From Rhizobium leguminosarum bv. trifolii WSM1325 (GTDB taxonomy: Bacteria > Pseudomonadota > Alphaproteobacteria > Rhizobiales > Rhizobiaceae): a DNA stretch of 64,000 nt. The position numbers were made by a program, and so were the translations under genes. This document shows, one piece after another, positions 35,859 to 45,237 of the stretch (positions are counted from its first letter, which is position 1; the number at the start of each line of letters is the position of its first letter). The notes under the pieces were generated by a model that was not told the DNA's origin, did not search any database, and saw nothing but the letters and a program-made list of their open reading frames with translations. The stretch is taken from positions 3,162,001 through 3,226,000 of the forward strand of contig CP001622.1 of the NCBI GenBank assembly GCA_000023185.1, in the 5' to 3' direction.

Positions 35859-37159
35859 CAGGAGTTCGGATCCAAGCTGTGCTGCCCCAATGAGCCGTGG
35901 TCCGGCGAGGTCGCGGTGGGGCGCGACTGCACCTGCTGCCACTGTGTCGGGGGATTCAGCATACCCTTTCTTGGGCCGGGGCCGGTCACGGCGAGAGGAT
36001 AGACTTCAGCATGATAATCGTAAACCTGCTGCCAGTCTGCCGAAAAAAGGCCCACCGTAACGCGATAGTCGCCTGGCGCCAGGTCGATACGATTGAGTGT
36101 TGTTTCGATGCGCACCGTGTCCGTATCTACGAGAGGGGCGAATTCGGCCAACTTGCTGTCGGTCTCGAAGCAGCACGTATCGTCCGCCGCATAGATGCCG
36201 ATGACGATAACGGCGTTGCGATCTCTGGTGGCGCCCACATAGGTCAGTGAAATCGACAGCCGGTCGCCCGCAACGATGGTACTTGTCGGCATGCCTTGCT
36301 CGTTCAGCAATGCTACGGCTGTGATCTGGAGTTCGCCATTGCCGAACCGGCTGACCTGCGGCACAAGCTCGACGGGCAATTTTGTAACGCCGAACGGTTC
36401 GTGCTGGACACTGGCGACCTTCGCCTCGACAGCCGAGGTATAAAGTGGGAGCATTTCGTCGATTGGTCCGTAGCCCACGACGCGTCCGCCTCTCAGGAAC
36501 AGCACGTAGTCGCAGATTTCTCTTACCTGCGAGACGTCGTGTGACACGAAGAAGATAGTGGCGCCGTCGTTCAGTATCTCCTTCACTCTTGCAATGCACT
36601 TCTGCTGGAAGGCTTGGTCGCCTACAGCGAGGGCCTCATCGATAAGCAAGATGTCCGGGCGCACATGGACTGCCACGGCGAATGCCAGGCGCATGCGCAT
36701 CCCGGTGCTATAACTGCGAACCGGGTTCTCAACGGCCGCCTCCAGCTCGGCGAAGGCTACAATCTCGTCAAACCGCTCGGCAACCTCGGTCCGCCGCATT
36801 CCCGCGATAACACCCAGCAGGAAGATGTTCTCGCGCCCCGTCAAATCGTCGGTCAAGCCCGCCCCGATGTCGAGCAAGGCGCCAATTCGACCCATCACCT
36901 TGATCTGCCCTTCGTCGGGACGACCAACGCCGCCGATCAGACGCAGCAAAGTGGACTTCCCGGCCCCGTTTAGCCCGACCACGCCGACAGCTTGCCCTGG
37001 CGCAACCGCGAAGCTGATGTGGCGCAGGCCCCAAAAGCTTTTCGACGGCACCACGGACCGTCCGGACAAAAGGTAACCCTTCAACGTGGTGGAGCGTGCA
37101 CCCCCTTGCGCACGGTAGCGCTTGCCGACGTCGTGGACGGTGATGGCGCCTTGTCTCAT
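35858..37159 (-). CDS. wzt: Wzt, ATPase of an ABC-2 polysaccharide exporter with C-terminal glycan-binding domain
   Basis: 433 residues from the ATG at 37159, which overlaps the wzm stop by 4 bases; the frame is open to 37246 inside wzm. Residues ~1-245 are the ABC domain: [37 protein letters not shown] (signature) and ILLIDEALAVGDQAFQQKC, the typical Wzt/TagH type. Residues ~265-420 are beta-rich and fit the Wzt C-terminal domain that recognises the finished end of O-antigen-type glycans (LQITAVALLNEQGMPTS). The exporter therefore probably moves a chain with a specific terminal modification, which fits the methyltransferase domain in the divergent gene. Confidence 0.9.
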   Translation of the reverse strand: MRQGAITVHDVGKRYRAQGGARSTTLKGYLLSGRSVVPSKSFWGLRHISFAVAPGQAVGVVGLNGAGKSTLLRLIGGVGRPDEGQIKVMGRIGALLDIGAGLTDDLTGRENIFLLGVIAGMRRTEVAERFDEIVAFAELEAAVENPVRSYSTGMRMRLAFAVAVHVRPDILLIDEALAVGDQAFQQKCIARVKEILNDGATIFFVSHDVSQVREICDYVLFLRGGRVVGYGPIDEMLPLYTSAVEAKVASVQHEPFGVTKLPVELVPQVSRFGNGELQITAVALLNEQGMPTSTIVAGDRLSISLTYVGATRDRNAVIVIGIYAADDTCCFETDSKLAEFAPLVDTDTVRIETTLNRIDLAPGDYRVTVGLFSADWQQVYDYHAEVYPLAVTGPGPRKGMLNPPTQWQQVQSRPTATSPDHGSLGQHSLDPNS

Positions 37160-38004
37160 AGTTCGTCCACTAGGCTTGCGCTGCCACGCTCGACCAGCCA
37201 AATTCCAGCAAATAGCATCGGCAAAGAAATCAGCGCAGTCTTCCAATAGATATCAACGGGAGGCCACGCGTGTTCGACGAAAATGGCGCGGTAGCCCTCA
37301 AGAATCCAGGCCATCGGGTTCAAGGTGTGAATTAACGCCATCGGCTCACTCGCCTTAAGTGGGCTGTAGAACACGGGTGTCAGGTAAAAACCCAGCATCA
37401 AAACTACGCCTACCAAATGTTGAGTATCCCGGAAGTGGACATGCGCAATCGCAACAAGATAGGACAGGCCCATCGTGAATAGCGCCTGCGCAAGGAAGAC
37501 GAGTGGAAGTGCGACGACGCTCAAAGTCAGGCCCCCGGTCTCGATAAACGAGATGATGAAGAGGAGTGGCAGAGCGAGCAGAAGGTGCACTGCTTGTGTG
37601 ATGACTGCGACAACAGGAAGTATGCCGACCGGAAAGCCCGGCCGGCGCACCAGTTCGCTGCTGCCGGTTATGGAAGTCGTCGCTGCGGGTACCGCAGTGC
37701 TGAGCCAACCCCAGGCCAACACGCCGGAAAAGACGAAAGTGGTGTAATGGGGAATATCTAGGGGCAGAACGTGACGAAAGATCAGCGAAAAAACCAGCAG
37801 CTGGCTCAATGGCCGCATTAAGGACCAGCCGAGGCCAATTGCGGACCGTTGATATCTCATCTTCAGATCGCGTGCCAGAAGTTCTAACAGCAAATCGTTC
37901 CATTGCAGACAGATGTGGATCAAGGACTTCCACTGATCACGGCGCCAGTATTGGTCCCGTCGCTTCGCGCGATCAAGCGCATCATCCTTGAGCTGTTCAG
38001 GCAT
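37156..38004 (-). CDS. wzm: Wzm, permease of an ABC-2 polysaccharide exporter
   Basis: 282 residues with about six membrane helices of the ABC-2 type. Marks are LLARDLKMRYQRSAIGLGWS near the amphipathic gate helix, LMRPLSQLLVFSLIFRHVL, TTFVFSGVLAWGWLSTAV and MAWILEGYRAIFV. It forms the channel through which lipid-linked glycan crosses the inner membrane, driven by Wzt. First gene of a four-gene overlapping operon (wzm, wzt, two glycosyltransferases). The 115 bases upstream separate it from the divergent three-domain gene and should hold both promoters. Confidence 0.9.
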   Translation of the reverse strand: MPEQLKDDALDRAKRRDQYWRRDQWKSLIHICLQWNDLLLELLARDLKMRYQRSAIGLGWSLMRPLSQLLVFSLIFRHVLPLDIPHYTTFVFSGVLAWGWLSTAVPAATTSITGSSELVRRPGFPVGILPVVAVITQAVHLLLALPLLFIISFIETGGLTLSVVALPLVFLAQALFTMGLSYLVAIAHVHFRDTQHLVGVVLMLGFYLTPVFYSPLKASEPMALIHTLNPMAWILEGYRAIFVEHAWPPVDIYWKTALISLPMLFAGIWLVERGSASLVDEL

Positions 38005-38119
38005 TTCGGCTCACTTTTGCCACCGGTTAAATACACCTTGCCTCAAAGTAGTAAAGATCATCATACTCGCGAACTGACACGGTACACTAGCGTGATCGTT
38101 ATCGTAGGAAGCAACAATT

Positions 38120-41100
38120 ATGCCGATGGTTTCCATCATCACACCGGCGCATGGAGCGGAAACAACGATTTCTTCGACTTTGGAGAGCCTGATAGCGCAA
38201 AGTCATCCCGACTGGGAATGCTTCATCATTGATGATGGTTCAACCGATCAGACCGCTGAGATCGCGGACCGTTTCGCGGCTCGGGATACGCGCTTCCGTG
38301 TGCTACGGCAGGAGCAGAGCGGCGTTTCGGCTGCTCGCAATGCGGGACTGGCACAGGCGAAAGGCGACTGGGTCGTCTTTCTCGACTCTGACGACGCGCT
38401 GGCACCCTTCCATCTCGAAACCATGCTGAATCACACGCGCACTTTGCCGCAGGCCGACATTCTGCATTGCGGTTGGCGCCGTCTGAAAAATGGTGCTCCC
38501 TGGTGGCAGTCTCACCCCGCGGTGAAAATGGACAATCCGTTTGCCGTAGCGGCGCGATATTGCCCCTTCGCGATCCACGCCGCCTTGCTTCGCCGGTCCC
38601 GGCTTGCAGAAGTCGGCGGCTTCAATCCAGAGATGAAAATGTGCGAGGACTGGGACCTATGGCAGCGCCTCGCCCGAGCTGGCGCCGAATTTGCGCCGGT
38701 CGAAGGCCTGATGGCTGACGTTAGCGTAGAGGCCGGTTCGCTGTCGTCAAACAGGGTTAAGCATCTCGATTTTGGTCTTAAGGTGATCCGGCGCGGCCAC
38801 CATTCCGATCCGCGCATCGCCTATCCGGTGCCGGCGCTCGCCCAGGGAATAACAAAAGCTGCTTTGGGAATGGCGTGCTGGTATCTCGCGATCTGGCTTG
38901 TCGGCGCCTCAATAGGTCAGGGCGACAATCCTGTCGAACTGCTTGACCGGGTGGCAGAGCCTATCCCACCTGACGCCGATGTCTACGCGTTCTGCGCAAT
39001 AATGATAGACGGGATTGTGGTCGGCGCCTTCCCCGACGAGCCGATCTGGCCCGGACTCTGGTCGAAGATCCAGGACAAGCTTCCGGACCTAGAGGCTTGG
39101 CTTGATCGGCATGCTCCCCAAGAAGCTTTTGGTTCCCTGTTGGTTCGTTCACTGGAGCGAAAGGTCGCTGACCAGCTGCCGACCAACGTGCCCACCACGA
39201 TCGGGAGAACAAGGATACAGCCAATTGATTTGGATCAACCTATCGTCGACCTTATCTTGCCCGGCATTGAGCGGTTGCGCTGTTGCATCTGGCGAGGTTC
39301 GACGCTGCTGGGGCAACTGGAGTTTGTTGTCTTCGGAGCAATCGAAGCGGATGCTATACGAAATCGACTTAGGAGGGAGTTCGGCCCGGAGTTCGACGAT
39401 CTGAACCACCCAGCAGCAGCTTTGTTGGCAGAAGATGGCTTCGTCAATCTTTCTGATCAGGATGACGGGCGCGCCGCCGCCAGCATGGCAGCGCCAAGCT
39501 ACAGCGGAGTAGCTCAACAGGTGCTGAAGCTCATGGCGAAAGTATCATATTGGGCCGAAGCAAAGACAGTAACGGGTTGGTGGAGCAAGAAAGAGCCGAC
39601 ACCAACACGTGTCGACTCGATATCAGGCATGGCGCACGCCGGGCGCGCCGAATTCGATCGAATCGTTGAAGAGGAAAGCCAGCGGGCGGTTGCAGCCTCA
39701 ACGCAGATGTCCATGGAGATGCCGTCGAAAAAAACCGGCCCAGTGGGCGATGAGGTGCCGAGATACGATACGGAGGCGTACTGGGAGGAGCTGTTTTCCC
39801 AGGTAGACCCTTGGGACTACCGAAACAACTATGAGACTGTGAAATATCTTCAAACACTCTCGTTGTTGGACGATCGGCGCTTTTCAAACGGCCTTGAGCT
39901 GGCCTGCGCGGAAGGAACCTTTACACGGATGTTGGCCCCCCGCGTCGACAACCTGCTGGCGACCGACATTTCGGCGTCGGCAGTCGCTCGAGCGGCCTCG
40001 CTTCAGGACCATGGTTCCGCGGTAGCCTATCGGCAGTTGGATCTTTTGAGCGACGCGCTAGAAGGGCCTTACGATCTCATCGTCTGCAGTGAAGTTCTGT
40101 ACTATTTCGAGAACAGAGAAAAACTCCAGCAGATAGTCGATAAGATTGCGGGCAGTCTTCGCACGGGTGGTTGGTTCGTTACTGCCCACGCCAACCTCCT
40201 GATTGATATGCCGCATGAGACAGGATTTGGGTGGCCGCATGAATTCGGTGCGGTCGGCATAGGTGAGATGTTTGACCAGCATCCGGATTTAACTCTCTCG
40301 GTCGAAGCCAAGAGTCCGCTCTATAGAATCCAAAGGTTCGAGAAGGTGGAGCTCGGGGGCTTCCTTGAGCCCACACGCGTGGAAGTAAACACGGCACAGC
40401 CCTTGCCTCTTCAGGTCGCCAGCCAAGTACGCTGGAGAGGGGGGCAAGTTGTGGAAGCGGCCGCCGACTGGAACGATGTCCCGATCTTGATGTATCATCA
40501 GGTTTCGGACGACGGTGCTGAACAGCTTGCTCGATACCGCCAGTCTCCGGAGGCTTTCGAAACTCAACTGGCCTTCCTGCGCGACGCCGGATGGCGCGGG
40601 ATGACTTTGGATCGGCTGCTTGCTTGTTTCGATGAAGGTGCCAAACCGCCCGAAAAGACATTAGTTCTGACCTTTGACGACGCTACACGCGATTTCATGA
40701 CGCATGCCCTCCCACTGCTCCATCGATACGGCTTCCCATCCTCACTCTTTGTCCCAACCGATCGGGTCGGCGGCTCGGCAATATGGGATTCGGCCTATGG
40801 ATCGCCAGCTCCACTGCTAACTTGGGAGGAACTTGCGGCAGTCGCGAACAGCGACGTGACGCTGGGCGCCCACGGTGTCCGGCACGTGCGTTTATCTGCC
40901 CTGGCACCGGAGAGCCTATTGCGAGAGCTTGCTGGCTCCAAAGCAATGCTTGAAAAACGTCTAGGTCGAGAAGTGCTGGCGGTCGCTTATCCGTACGGCG
41001 ACTTCGACCCCGCTATCCGGGACATAGCCGAACAATGTGGTTACCGGATCGGGTTAAGCTGCGTCGGTGGCACGGTGCGGGCGGATGCCGATAAGCTCGC

Positions 41101-41167
41101 ATTGAAAAGACAGGAGGTCTTTCGCGGGATCAGCCAGTCAGAGTTTGCAAATCTGCTATTTGGCTGA
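38120..41167 (+). CDS. Three-domain protein: GT2 glycosyltransferase, NodS-like methyltransferase, NodB-like deacetylase
   Basis: 1015 residues. Residues ~1-220 are a GT2 domain (SIITPAHGAETTISSTLESL, VSAARNAGLAQAKGDWVVFL, DSDD at 89-92, MCEDWDLWQRL). Residues ~220-545 match nothing I know. Residues ~548-760 are a SAM methyltransferase most like NodS (YWEELFSQVDPWDYRNNYE, GLELACAEGTFTRML, VCSEVLYYF). Residues ~781-1015 are a polysaccharide deacetylase of the NodB type (ILMYHQVSDDG, TFDDATRDF, LGAHGVRHVRLS, AYPYGDFDP). In Nod factor synthesis deacetylation and N-methylation act on the terminal GlcNAc; here the same pair is fused to a transferase beside a Wzm/Wzt exporter, so N-modification of an exported glycan is likely. 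No frameshift joins the parts. Confidence 0.85.
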   Translation: MPMVSIITPAHGAETTISSTLESLIAQSHPDWECFIIDDGSTDQTAEIADRFAARDTRFRVLRQEQSGVSAARNAGLAQAKGDWVVFLDSDDALAPFHLETMLNHTRTLPQADILHCGWRRLKNGAPWWQSHPAVKMDNPFAVAARYCPFAIHAALLRRSRLAEVGGFNPEMKMCEDWDLWQRLARAGAEFAPVEGLMADVSVEAGSLSSNRVKHLDFGLKVIRRGHHSDPRIAYPVPALAQGITKAALGMACWYLAIWLVGASIGQGDNPVELLDRVAEPIPPDADVYAFCAIMIDGIVVGAFPDEPIWPGLWSKIQDKLPDLEAWLDRHAPQEAFGSLLVRSLERKVADQLPTNVPTTIGRTRIQPIDLDQPIVDLILPGIERLRCCIWRGSTLLGQLEFVVFGAIEADAIRNRLRREFGPEFDDLNHPAAALLAEDGFVNLSDQDDGRAAASMAAPSYSGVAQQVLKLMAKVSYWAEAKTVTGWWSKKEPTPTRVDSISGMAHAGRAEFDRIVEEESQRAVAASTQMSMEMPSKKTGPVGDEVPRYDTEAYWEELFSQVDPWDYRNNYETVKYLQTLSLLDDRRFSNGLELACAEGTFTRMLAPRVDNLLATDISASAVARAASLQDHGSAVAYRQLDLLSDALEGPYDLIVCSEVLYYFENREKLQQIVDKIAGSLRTGGWFVTAHANLLIDMPHETGFGWPHEFGAVGIGEMFDQHPDLTLSVEAKSPLYRIQRFEKVELGGFLEPTRVEVNTAQPLPLQVASQVRWRGGQVVEAAADWNDVPILMYHQVSDDGAEQLARYRQSPEAFETQLAFLRDAGWRGMTLDRLLACFDEGAKPPEKTLVLTFDDATRDFMTHALPLLHRYGFPSSLFVPTDRVGGSAIWDSAYGSPAPLLTWEELAAVANSDVTLGAHGVRHVRLSALAPESLLRELAGSKAMLEKRLGREVLAVAYPYGDFDPAIRDIAEQCGYRIGLSCVGGTVRADADKLALKRQEVFRGISQSEFANLLFG

Positions 41168-42226
41168 GACAAGAATGGGGGGGGCCACCGTCCAACCCGC
41201 ATCGTACTTTGTTCCTAGAGCAAAGCGATGATTGGGATTTGGAGAGAAATAAGGTTCCTGCTTCAGCCATGACCGGGCCTTTTTCTTGAGGCTCTTCATT
41301 GCCTTTGATCTCGCGTCGACCACAAGCATCTTGGCGGCAATTGGCTTATCATGTCGCGACATGGTAGCCACAAGTCCGATGAGCGCGCGGTATCGGCCTT
41401 GTTCAACCGCCCTCTGGGCGAGCCACCGGCCGCAGCCGCGTAGGCCGGCCCGGATTGCAAAGCCCCTTTCCGGGTGTCTTTTTAGCATTTCATCCGCGAC
41501 CAGAATCCAGGACCGAAGCATTCGCGTGAGGTTGGCTGACATGTTGTCGGGGGTTTGGCGATAGCCGACAAGATGATCCGGCACCACTACAAAATGCGAG
41601 AGTTCAGCGGCAAGGCAGTAGAAGAGATAATCTTCACATCCCTGCGCCTCGCGCTGTTGGAGTGAGGAGTCAAATCCTCCCGTCGCGTCGAGGATATTCC
41701 GTCGTACGAGTGGCGAGCTTCCATTTCCGATGAAGTTTTTGGCAAGTACTTCGTCGAGCACATCTCCCTCGACAGAAATCTCATTGCTCCGGTAAATGAC
41801 GTAATTCTTGTGGTCGATCATCGCATACCACGTGTAGACTAGCCCAACTTGTGGGCCGCCTGTCTCCAATGCCACCAATTGTCGCTCAATTTTATCAGGT
41901 GACCAAAGGTCATCAGCATCTAGGAATGCCACTAGGTCGGCAGGGGTAGAGCGCCAACCCGCATTTCGAGCAGCAGCGACGCCGGAATTTCTTTGTTTCA
42001 ATACTCGCACGCGCGGATCAATTTTAACGATTTCTTGCGCAACAGCCAGGGTATCGTCCTTAGAACCGTCGTCCACCACGACGATATCGAGCGCATGATG
42101 CGTTTGATTGCGAACGCTGCTGATTGTTTCAGCCAGAGTTCGTTCCGCGTTGTAGGCCGGGATTACAACAGCAACAGTTACTTCACTTCTTGCCGATTTC
42201 TTCAAGCTCTCAACTCCGAAGTCCAC
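41156..42226 (-). CDS. GT2 glycosyltransferase
   Basis: 356 residues. Core: VTVAVVIPAYNAERTLAETI, DIVVVDDGSKDDTLAVAQEI, RNSGVAAARNAGW, metal motif AFLDADDLW and acceptor motif QGCEDYLFYCLAAEL. The C-terminal ~110 residues are helical and basic (MKSLKKKARSWLKQEP), a likely membrane-surface contact. It is convergent with the three-domain gene and their ends overlap by 12 bases. The start is a GTG at 42226. It probably contributes to the same surface glycan. Confidence 0.85.
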   Translation of the reverse strand: MDFGVESLKKSARSEVTVAVVIPAYNAERTLAETISSVRNQTHHALDIVVVDDGSKDDTLAVAQEIVKIDPRVRVLKQRNSGVAAARNAGWRSTPADLVAFLDADDLWSPDKIERQLVALETGGPQVGLVYTWYAMIDHKNYVIYRSNEISVEGDVLDEVLAKNFIGNGSSPLVRRNILDATGGFDSSLQQREAQGCEDYLFYCLAAELSHFVVVPDHLVGYRQTPDNMSANLTRMLRSWILVADEMLKRHPERGFAIRAGLRGCGRWLAQRAVEQGRYRALIGLVATMSRHDKPIAAKMLVVDARSKAMKSLKKKARSWLKQEPYFSPNPNHRFALGTKYDAGWTVAPPILVSAK

Positions 42227-42700
42227 ACGATCGCGAGGAAGTTACACCAAGATGGACGTTTGAGTTTCAATAAATGGAGCAATGGTTATTCGACAAAGAT
42301 ATTTCTAGCCAGCAGCTGTTCGTAGTCGATAGATTGCCGGTGCAAAGTGACGCGCGCCGCCAAAAAGACGGCTACCATCTACCTGTGAAGAAGCTGATCC
42401 GTATCCATCGATGCACAGCTGTGATTGCCAGCTTTCTTGCCGGGTGCGCCCAGCGATCGCTGCAGCAGCCCGAAACCCGGCCGCCCCTCCTCGTCGAGCA
42501 CAACTGCCCCGCCATCGATGATCATCAACGCCGGCCCCATGCCGATGCAAAACGCCCGGTCCAACGTCCATTCTGCAACCTGAATGACTTCGCCCGGTCG
42601 AACCTCTATCCGTACGATCGCACTGCTGGCCCGATCCTCGCGACCTCCGTGCCGAAAACAACCCCGTAAAATGGGTGCCATCGATAATGAAACTCTACCA
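42227..42700. other. Region with short overlapping frames, no firm gene
   Basis: A 100-codon minus frame (42379-42681) reads partly protein-like (RIEVRPGEVIQVAEWTLDRA, ALMIIDGGAVVLDEEGRPG) but lacks a ribosome site and matches no family I know. It may be a remnant of a gene. Another minus frame over the same bases is Arg/Gly-rich and looks like a shadow. Confidence 0.35.
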
Positions 42701-43069
42701 GCTTTTGTCGTCTGCTGCGCCCGCGCGTCGGCGCATCTTTATGCATTTTCAAAATTTGCCGCTTTGAAAGACTGGTCCAGCGCTGCGACCTCGCTCAGAC
42801 ACATTTATCATCATGGCCCAATGCTCGCCTCCTGCATCCTCACCAGATTGATCTTTACAAAAGCCAACAGAGCCTCACGCAGGGCGTTATCGAAAGTCTG
42901 GCCAGCGAGGGAACAGAAGCAAAAGAATCTCAGGAAATTCGACGAGATAGACCCGCTTCTCCCGTTGGTTGGCGGTTGGTCTCGCTTTAGAACGGAGGCA
43001 TTGCTCAGCCGCTTGTCTGAGATCGATCGGTCTGGCGAATGCTCTGCGGCGATTTCGCAGGAGGCCTGA
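42701..43069 (+). pseudogene. Possible C-terminal remnant of a glycosyltransferase
   Basis: The plus frame ending at 43069 reads like a helical C-terminal tail (ASAHLYAFSKFAALKDWSSA, SLRHIYHHGPMLASCILTRL, FTKANRASRRALSKV), the kind found after the GT-A core of GT2 enzymes such as the one at 41156-42226. No catalytic domain precedes it and no plausible start or ribosome site exists. Similarity is judged by eye only. Confidence 0.35.
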
Positions 43070-44274
43070 CGACTATCTCCACTATTTTGTACTACAAAAT
43101 TTTATATTAAAACAGAATAGTAATTGCTAAAAAATGGAGTAATCTACATAAAAAAGAATTACCCCAATAATGAACTTCGACAATGTCGATTTTAACTGCA
43201 ATCATACGTACGCACTGTGCAAGCATTCCTACTGGAGGACCCGCCAACCACCCCGGCGGGTCCTCAACTTTGCTTCCCGGCTGATTGCCATAATGCGGTC
43301 GCCGTTCTCGCTGCATCAGCATAATTAGATCTTACTTGGATAGTGGTATCATGCTGTTGAGATCGGCTTGATCAGAAAATCCCCCATCATCGGCAAGTGA
43401 AGGTCAAAGCTCGGGTTCTTTTTTGTCAATATTTCGACCGGCGCTTCAATTCATCTCGGGGTGTTTTCGGATCCGCAATGAATTGCAGAGACAGAAAGAT
43501 TGTCATAAAGTCGAGATTGTCATCCGGTAAAACATCATAAGTATCGATGCCACACGGAAGCATAATACCTCTTATGATTATCGGGATGAAACTCCTTAGT
43601 CATCTTATAATTGATTTTTAAATACAACCATTATCTGTAATTAATAATTTTACCTTTTGATAAAATTTTACTTTCTAAAGTCAGTTACAGATACAAACTT
43701 ATTGTGCCTAAAGTTTCAAAAGCATCGGCATTACCTTCGACGCCGGAACAGAAGATCTACCGACAGCCAATTCCCGCCCCGGGGCTCTCAACGACCCGGC
43801 AACTGCCTTCATCATTGGTGAGGTTGTCCCAGCCGATAGCCCAACAATCTCGGGATGATTGCGCGGGAAAAAGCTGCCGATGCAATTCAAGACTGCCGAA
43901 TAAAAAGGTAATATATTGATAAATAAAGATATTTTCCAACTCCACGCGACCTGTACCGATCGATTCAGCCAACAGCATTCGGTCTGTCATTTCAAAGGTC
44001 GGCATATAAGCCTGCACTCGCCAATGGAAATATGACCCACAACCCGCGGCGCAGGACATACCTATCCCCTTTGGCGAGCCTCCCGATACGAAACAACCGA
44101 TACGCTTGGGCGAAGTTGGTCAGTCCTGATTCAACACGCCAATAGCCTGTTTCACACCCCGACCTGTGTCGAAATGGTCGCACCTCGCCAACGAATTAAC
44201 CCTTCATAAAGCATTTGCTTGCTCAACTTATAATTTGTGTCATGGTCACTGTAAGTAGTGAGGGAGCCGACCTG
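43070..44274. other. AT-rich gene-poor stretch of about 1.2 kb
   Basis: No supportable gene. Base composition drops well below the flanks, especially 43080-43160 and 43560-43700. Short frames on either strand lack family sequence. It contains one strong hairpin (43235-43265). It may be a decayed mobile or horizontally acquired segment, or may hold small RNAs not recognisable by eye. Confidence 0.45.
43235..43265. terminator. Strong isolated hairpin, possible terminator
   Basis: Perfect 11-bp GC-rich stem (43235-43245 with 43255-43265) and 9-base loop, followed on the plus strand by AACTTTG, a weak T-run. No gene ends here, so it could end a small RNA or be a relic. Confidence 0.4.
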
Positions 44275-44481
44275 ATGAGTGATATAGCATCGCAGATTCC
44301 GGAATTTGGTTACGATGAGCGCGTGATGATCTGCCGGAAGCAGATCGAGAAGGCGGTCTATCAGTTCATTGCAAATACGAAGGTCGAGGGATGCGATCCG
44401 GCGGAAGTCGCAATGGCCATCGCAGACATCGCCGACGACTACATTCTGCTGCTGGCACAGAAGCGCAACCTGACCCATTAA
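44275..44481 (+). CDS. Small hypothetical protein
   Basis: 68 residues from ATG 44275, with AGGGAG at 44261-44266, 8 bases upstream. Soluble and helical, acidic (SDIASQIPEFGYDERVMICR, VEGCDPAEVAMAIADIADDY), with two cysteines. No family recognised. The good ribosome site and protein-like sequence support it as a real gene. Confidence 0.55.
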   Translation: MSDIASQIPEFGYDERVMICRKQIEKAVYQFIANTKVEGCDPAEVAMAIADIADDYILLLAQKRNLTH

Positions 44482-44885
44482 GATGAAGGGTCGGTCGTCG
44501 AAAGGCTGGCCGTGCAGAAGACATTGAGTGCGAAATCGCGCCGCCTCCCTGCCCGGAGGCAACGTCAGTGAAGCCGCTTGCCCCTCGCTCGAAACCATCC
44601 GTGAGATGGATGTCGAACAGCTTCTGAATAAAGCGCCAGCGGCCGGAAACGAGCCGGGCTCCCCTAACCTACAATTGACACGAAACGCCGAACCATAGGC
44701 CCTTACCGGGCGTCCGTTTCAGCGCGTTGCCTCACGGCGATTGAAATAAACGGCTCCGTTCGATTGACGACTGCTTGGCTGCGCGCAACCACACGCATAA
44801 CCCCGAAAATCGAAGCTGATTTTCGGGGTTATCGCGGGTTTGAAGTGGTGGAGCGTTCTCGGCGTGTCCGATCGGACGCGCCGTA
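44482..44885. other. Intergenic stretch with a convergent hairpin
   Basis: No gene seen. It lies between two small convergent genes and contains the perfect hairpin at 44798-44831. Confidence 0.45.
44798..44831. terminator. Perfect 14-bp hairpin between convergent genes
   Basis: Arms 44798-44811 and 44818-44831 are exact complements around a 6-base loop (TAACCCCGAAAATC type). No T-run follows on either strand. Its position between converging genes suggests a bidirectional, perhaps Rho-assisted, end signal. Confidence 0.55.
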
Positions 44886-45134
44886 CTAATGACTTCTCAC
44901 ACTCACTTGCGGAACTGGAGAGCTCAATTCAGCCAGTTCCCTGGTCAAACCCTCCCCCACCTCCTGCTTCACGGCCTCGAGCGCAAGGTCGAGGCAATTC
45001 GTCGCGAACGGCAGTTTGACATCCTGAGCGACCTGTCGCGCATAGGCGATCATTCGCGCCAACGCGACGAGCTCTTCCAGACCGTCTTCCGCCCCTTGGT
45101 CTGCATCCATCTTGAAAACCGATGTCACGCCCAT
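44886..45134 (-). CDS. Small hypothetical protein beside tfuA
   Basis: 82 residues from the ATG at 45134, with GGAG 9 bases upstream on the minus strand; an ATG five codons earlier lacks such a site. Helical, soluble (EDGLEELVALARMIAYARQV, LPFATNCLDLALEAVKQEVG). No family recognised. It lies 103 bases beyond the tfuA stop on the same strand, so it could be read with the YcaO/TfuA genes, but the gap leaves this open. Confidence 0.5.
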   Translation of the reverse strand: MGVTSVFKMDADQGAEDGLEELVALARMIAYARQVAQDVKLPFATNCLDLALEAVKQEVGEGLTRELAELSSPVPQVSVRSH

Positions 45135-45237
45135 GCCCCATTTCTCCAATGAATTGAAGAAATGATACGCGTGTGGAGGTGATCCAGCCCGTGAAAAAAG
45201 CGTGACACAACCCTCGGTGACTATTGCCGGCTTCGGT

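Noticed and set aside
38120-41167. The 1015-residue protein as a true nod gene
   Set aside because: No nodD, nod box, nodA or nodC is nearby and the setting is a polysaccharide exporter, so likeness to NodS/NodB is by domain only.
44798-44831. Strand-specific Rho-independent terminator
   Set aside because: The stem is perfect but no T-run follows on either strand, so it is listed only as a hairpin between convergent genes.
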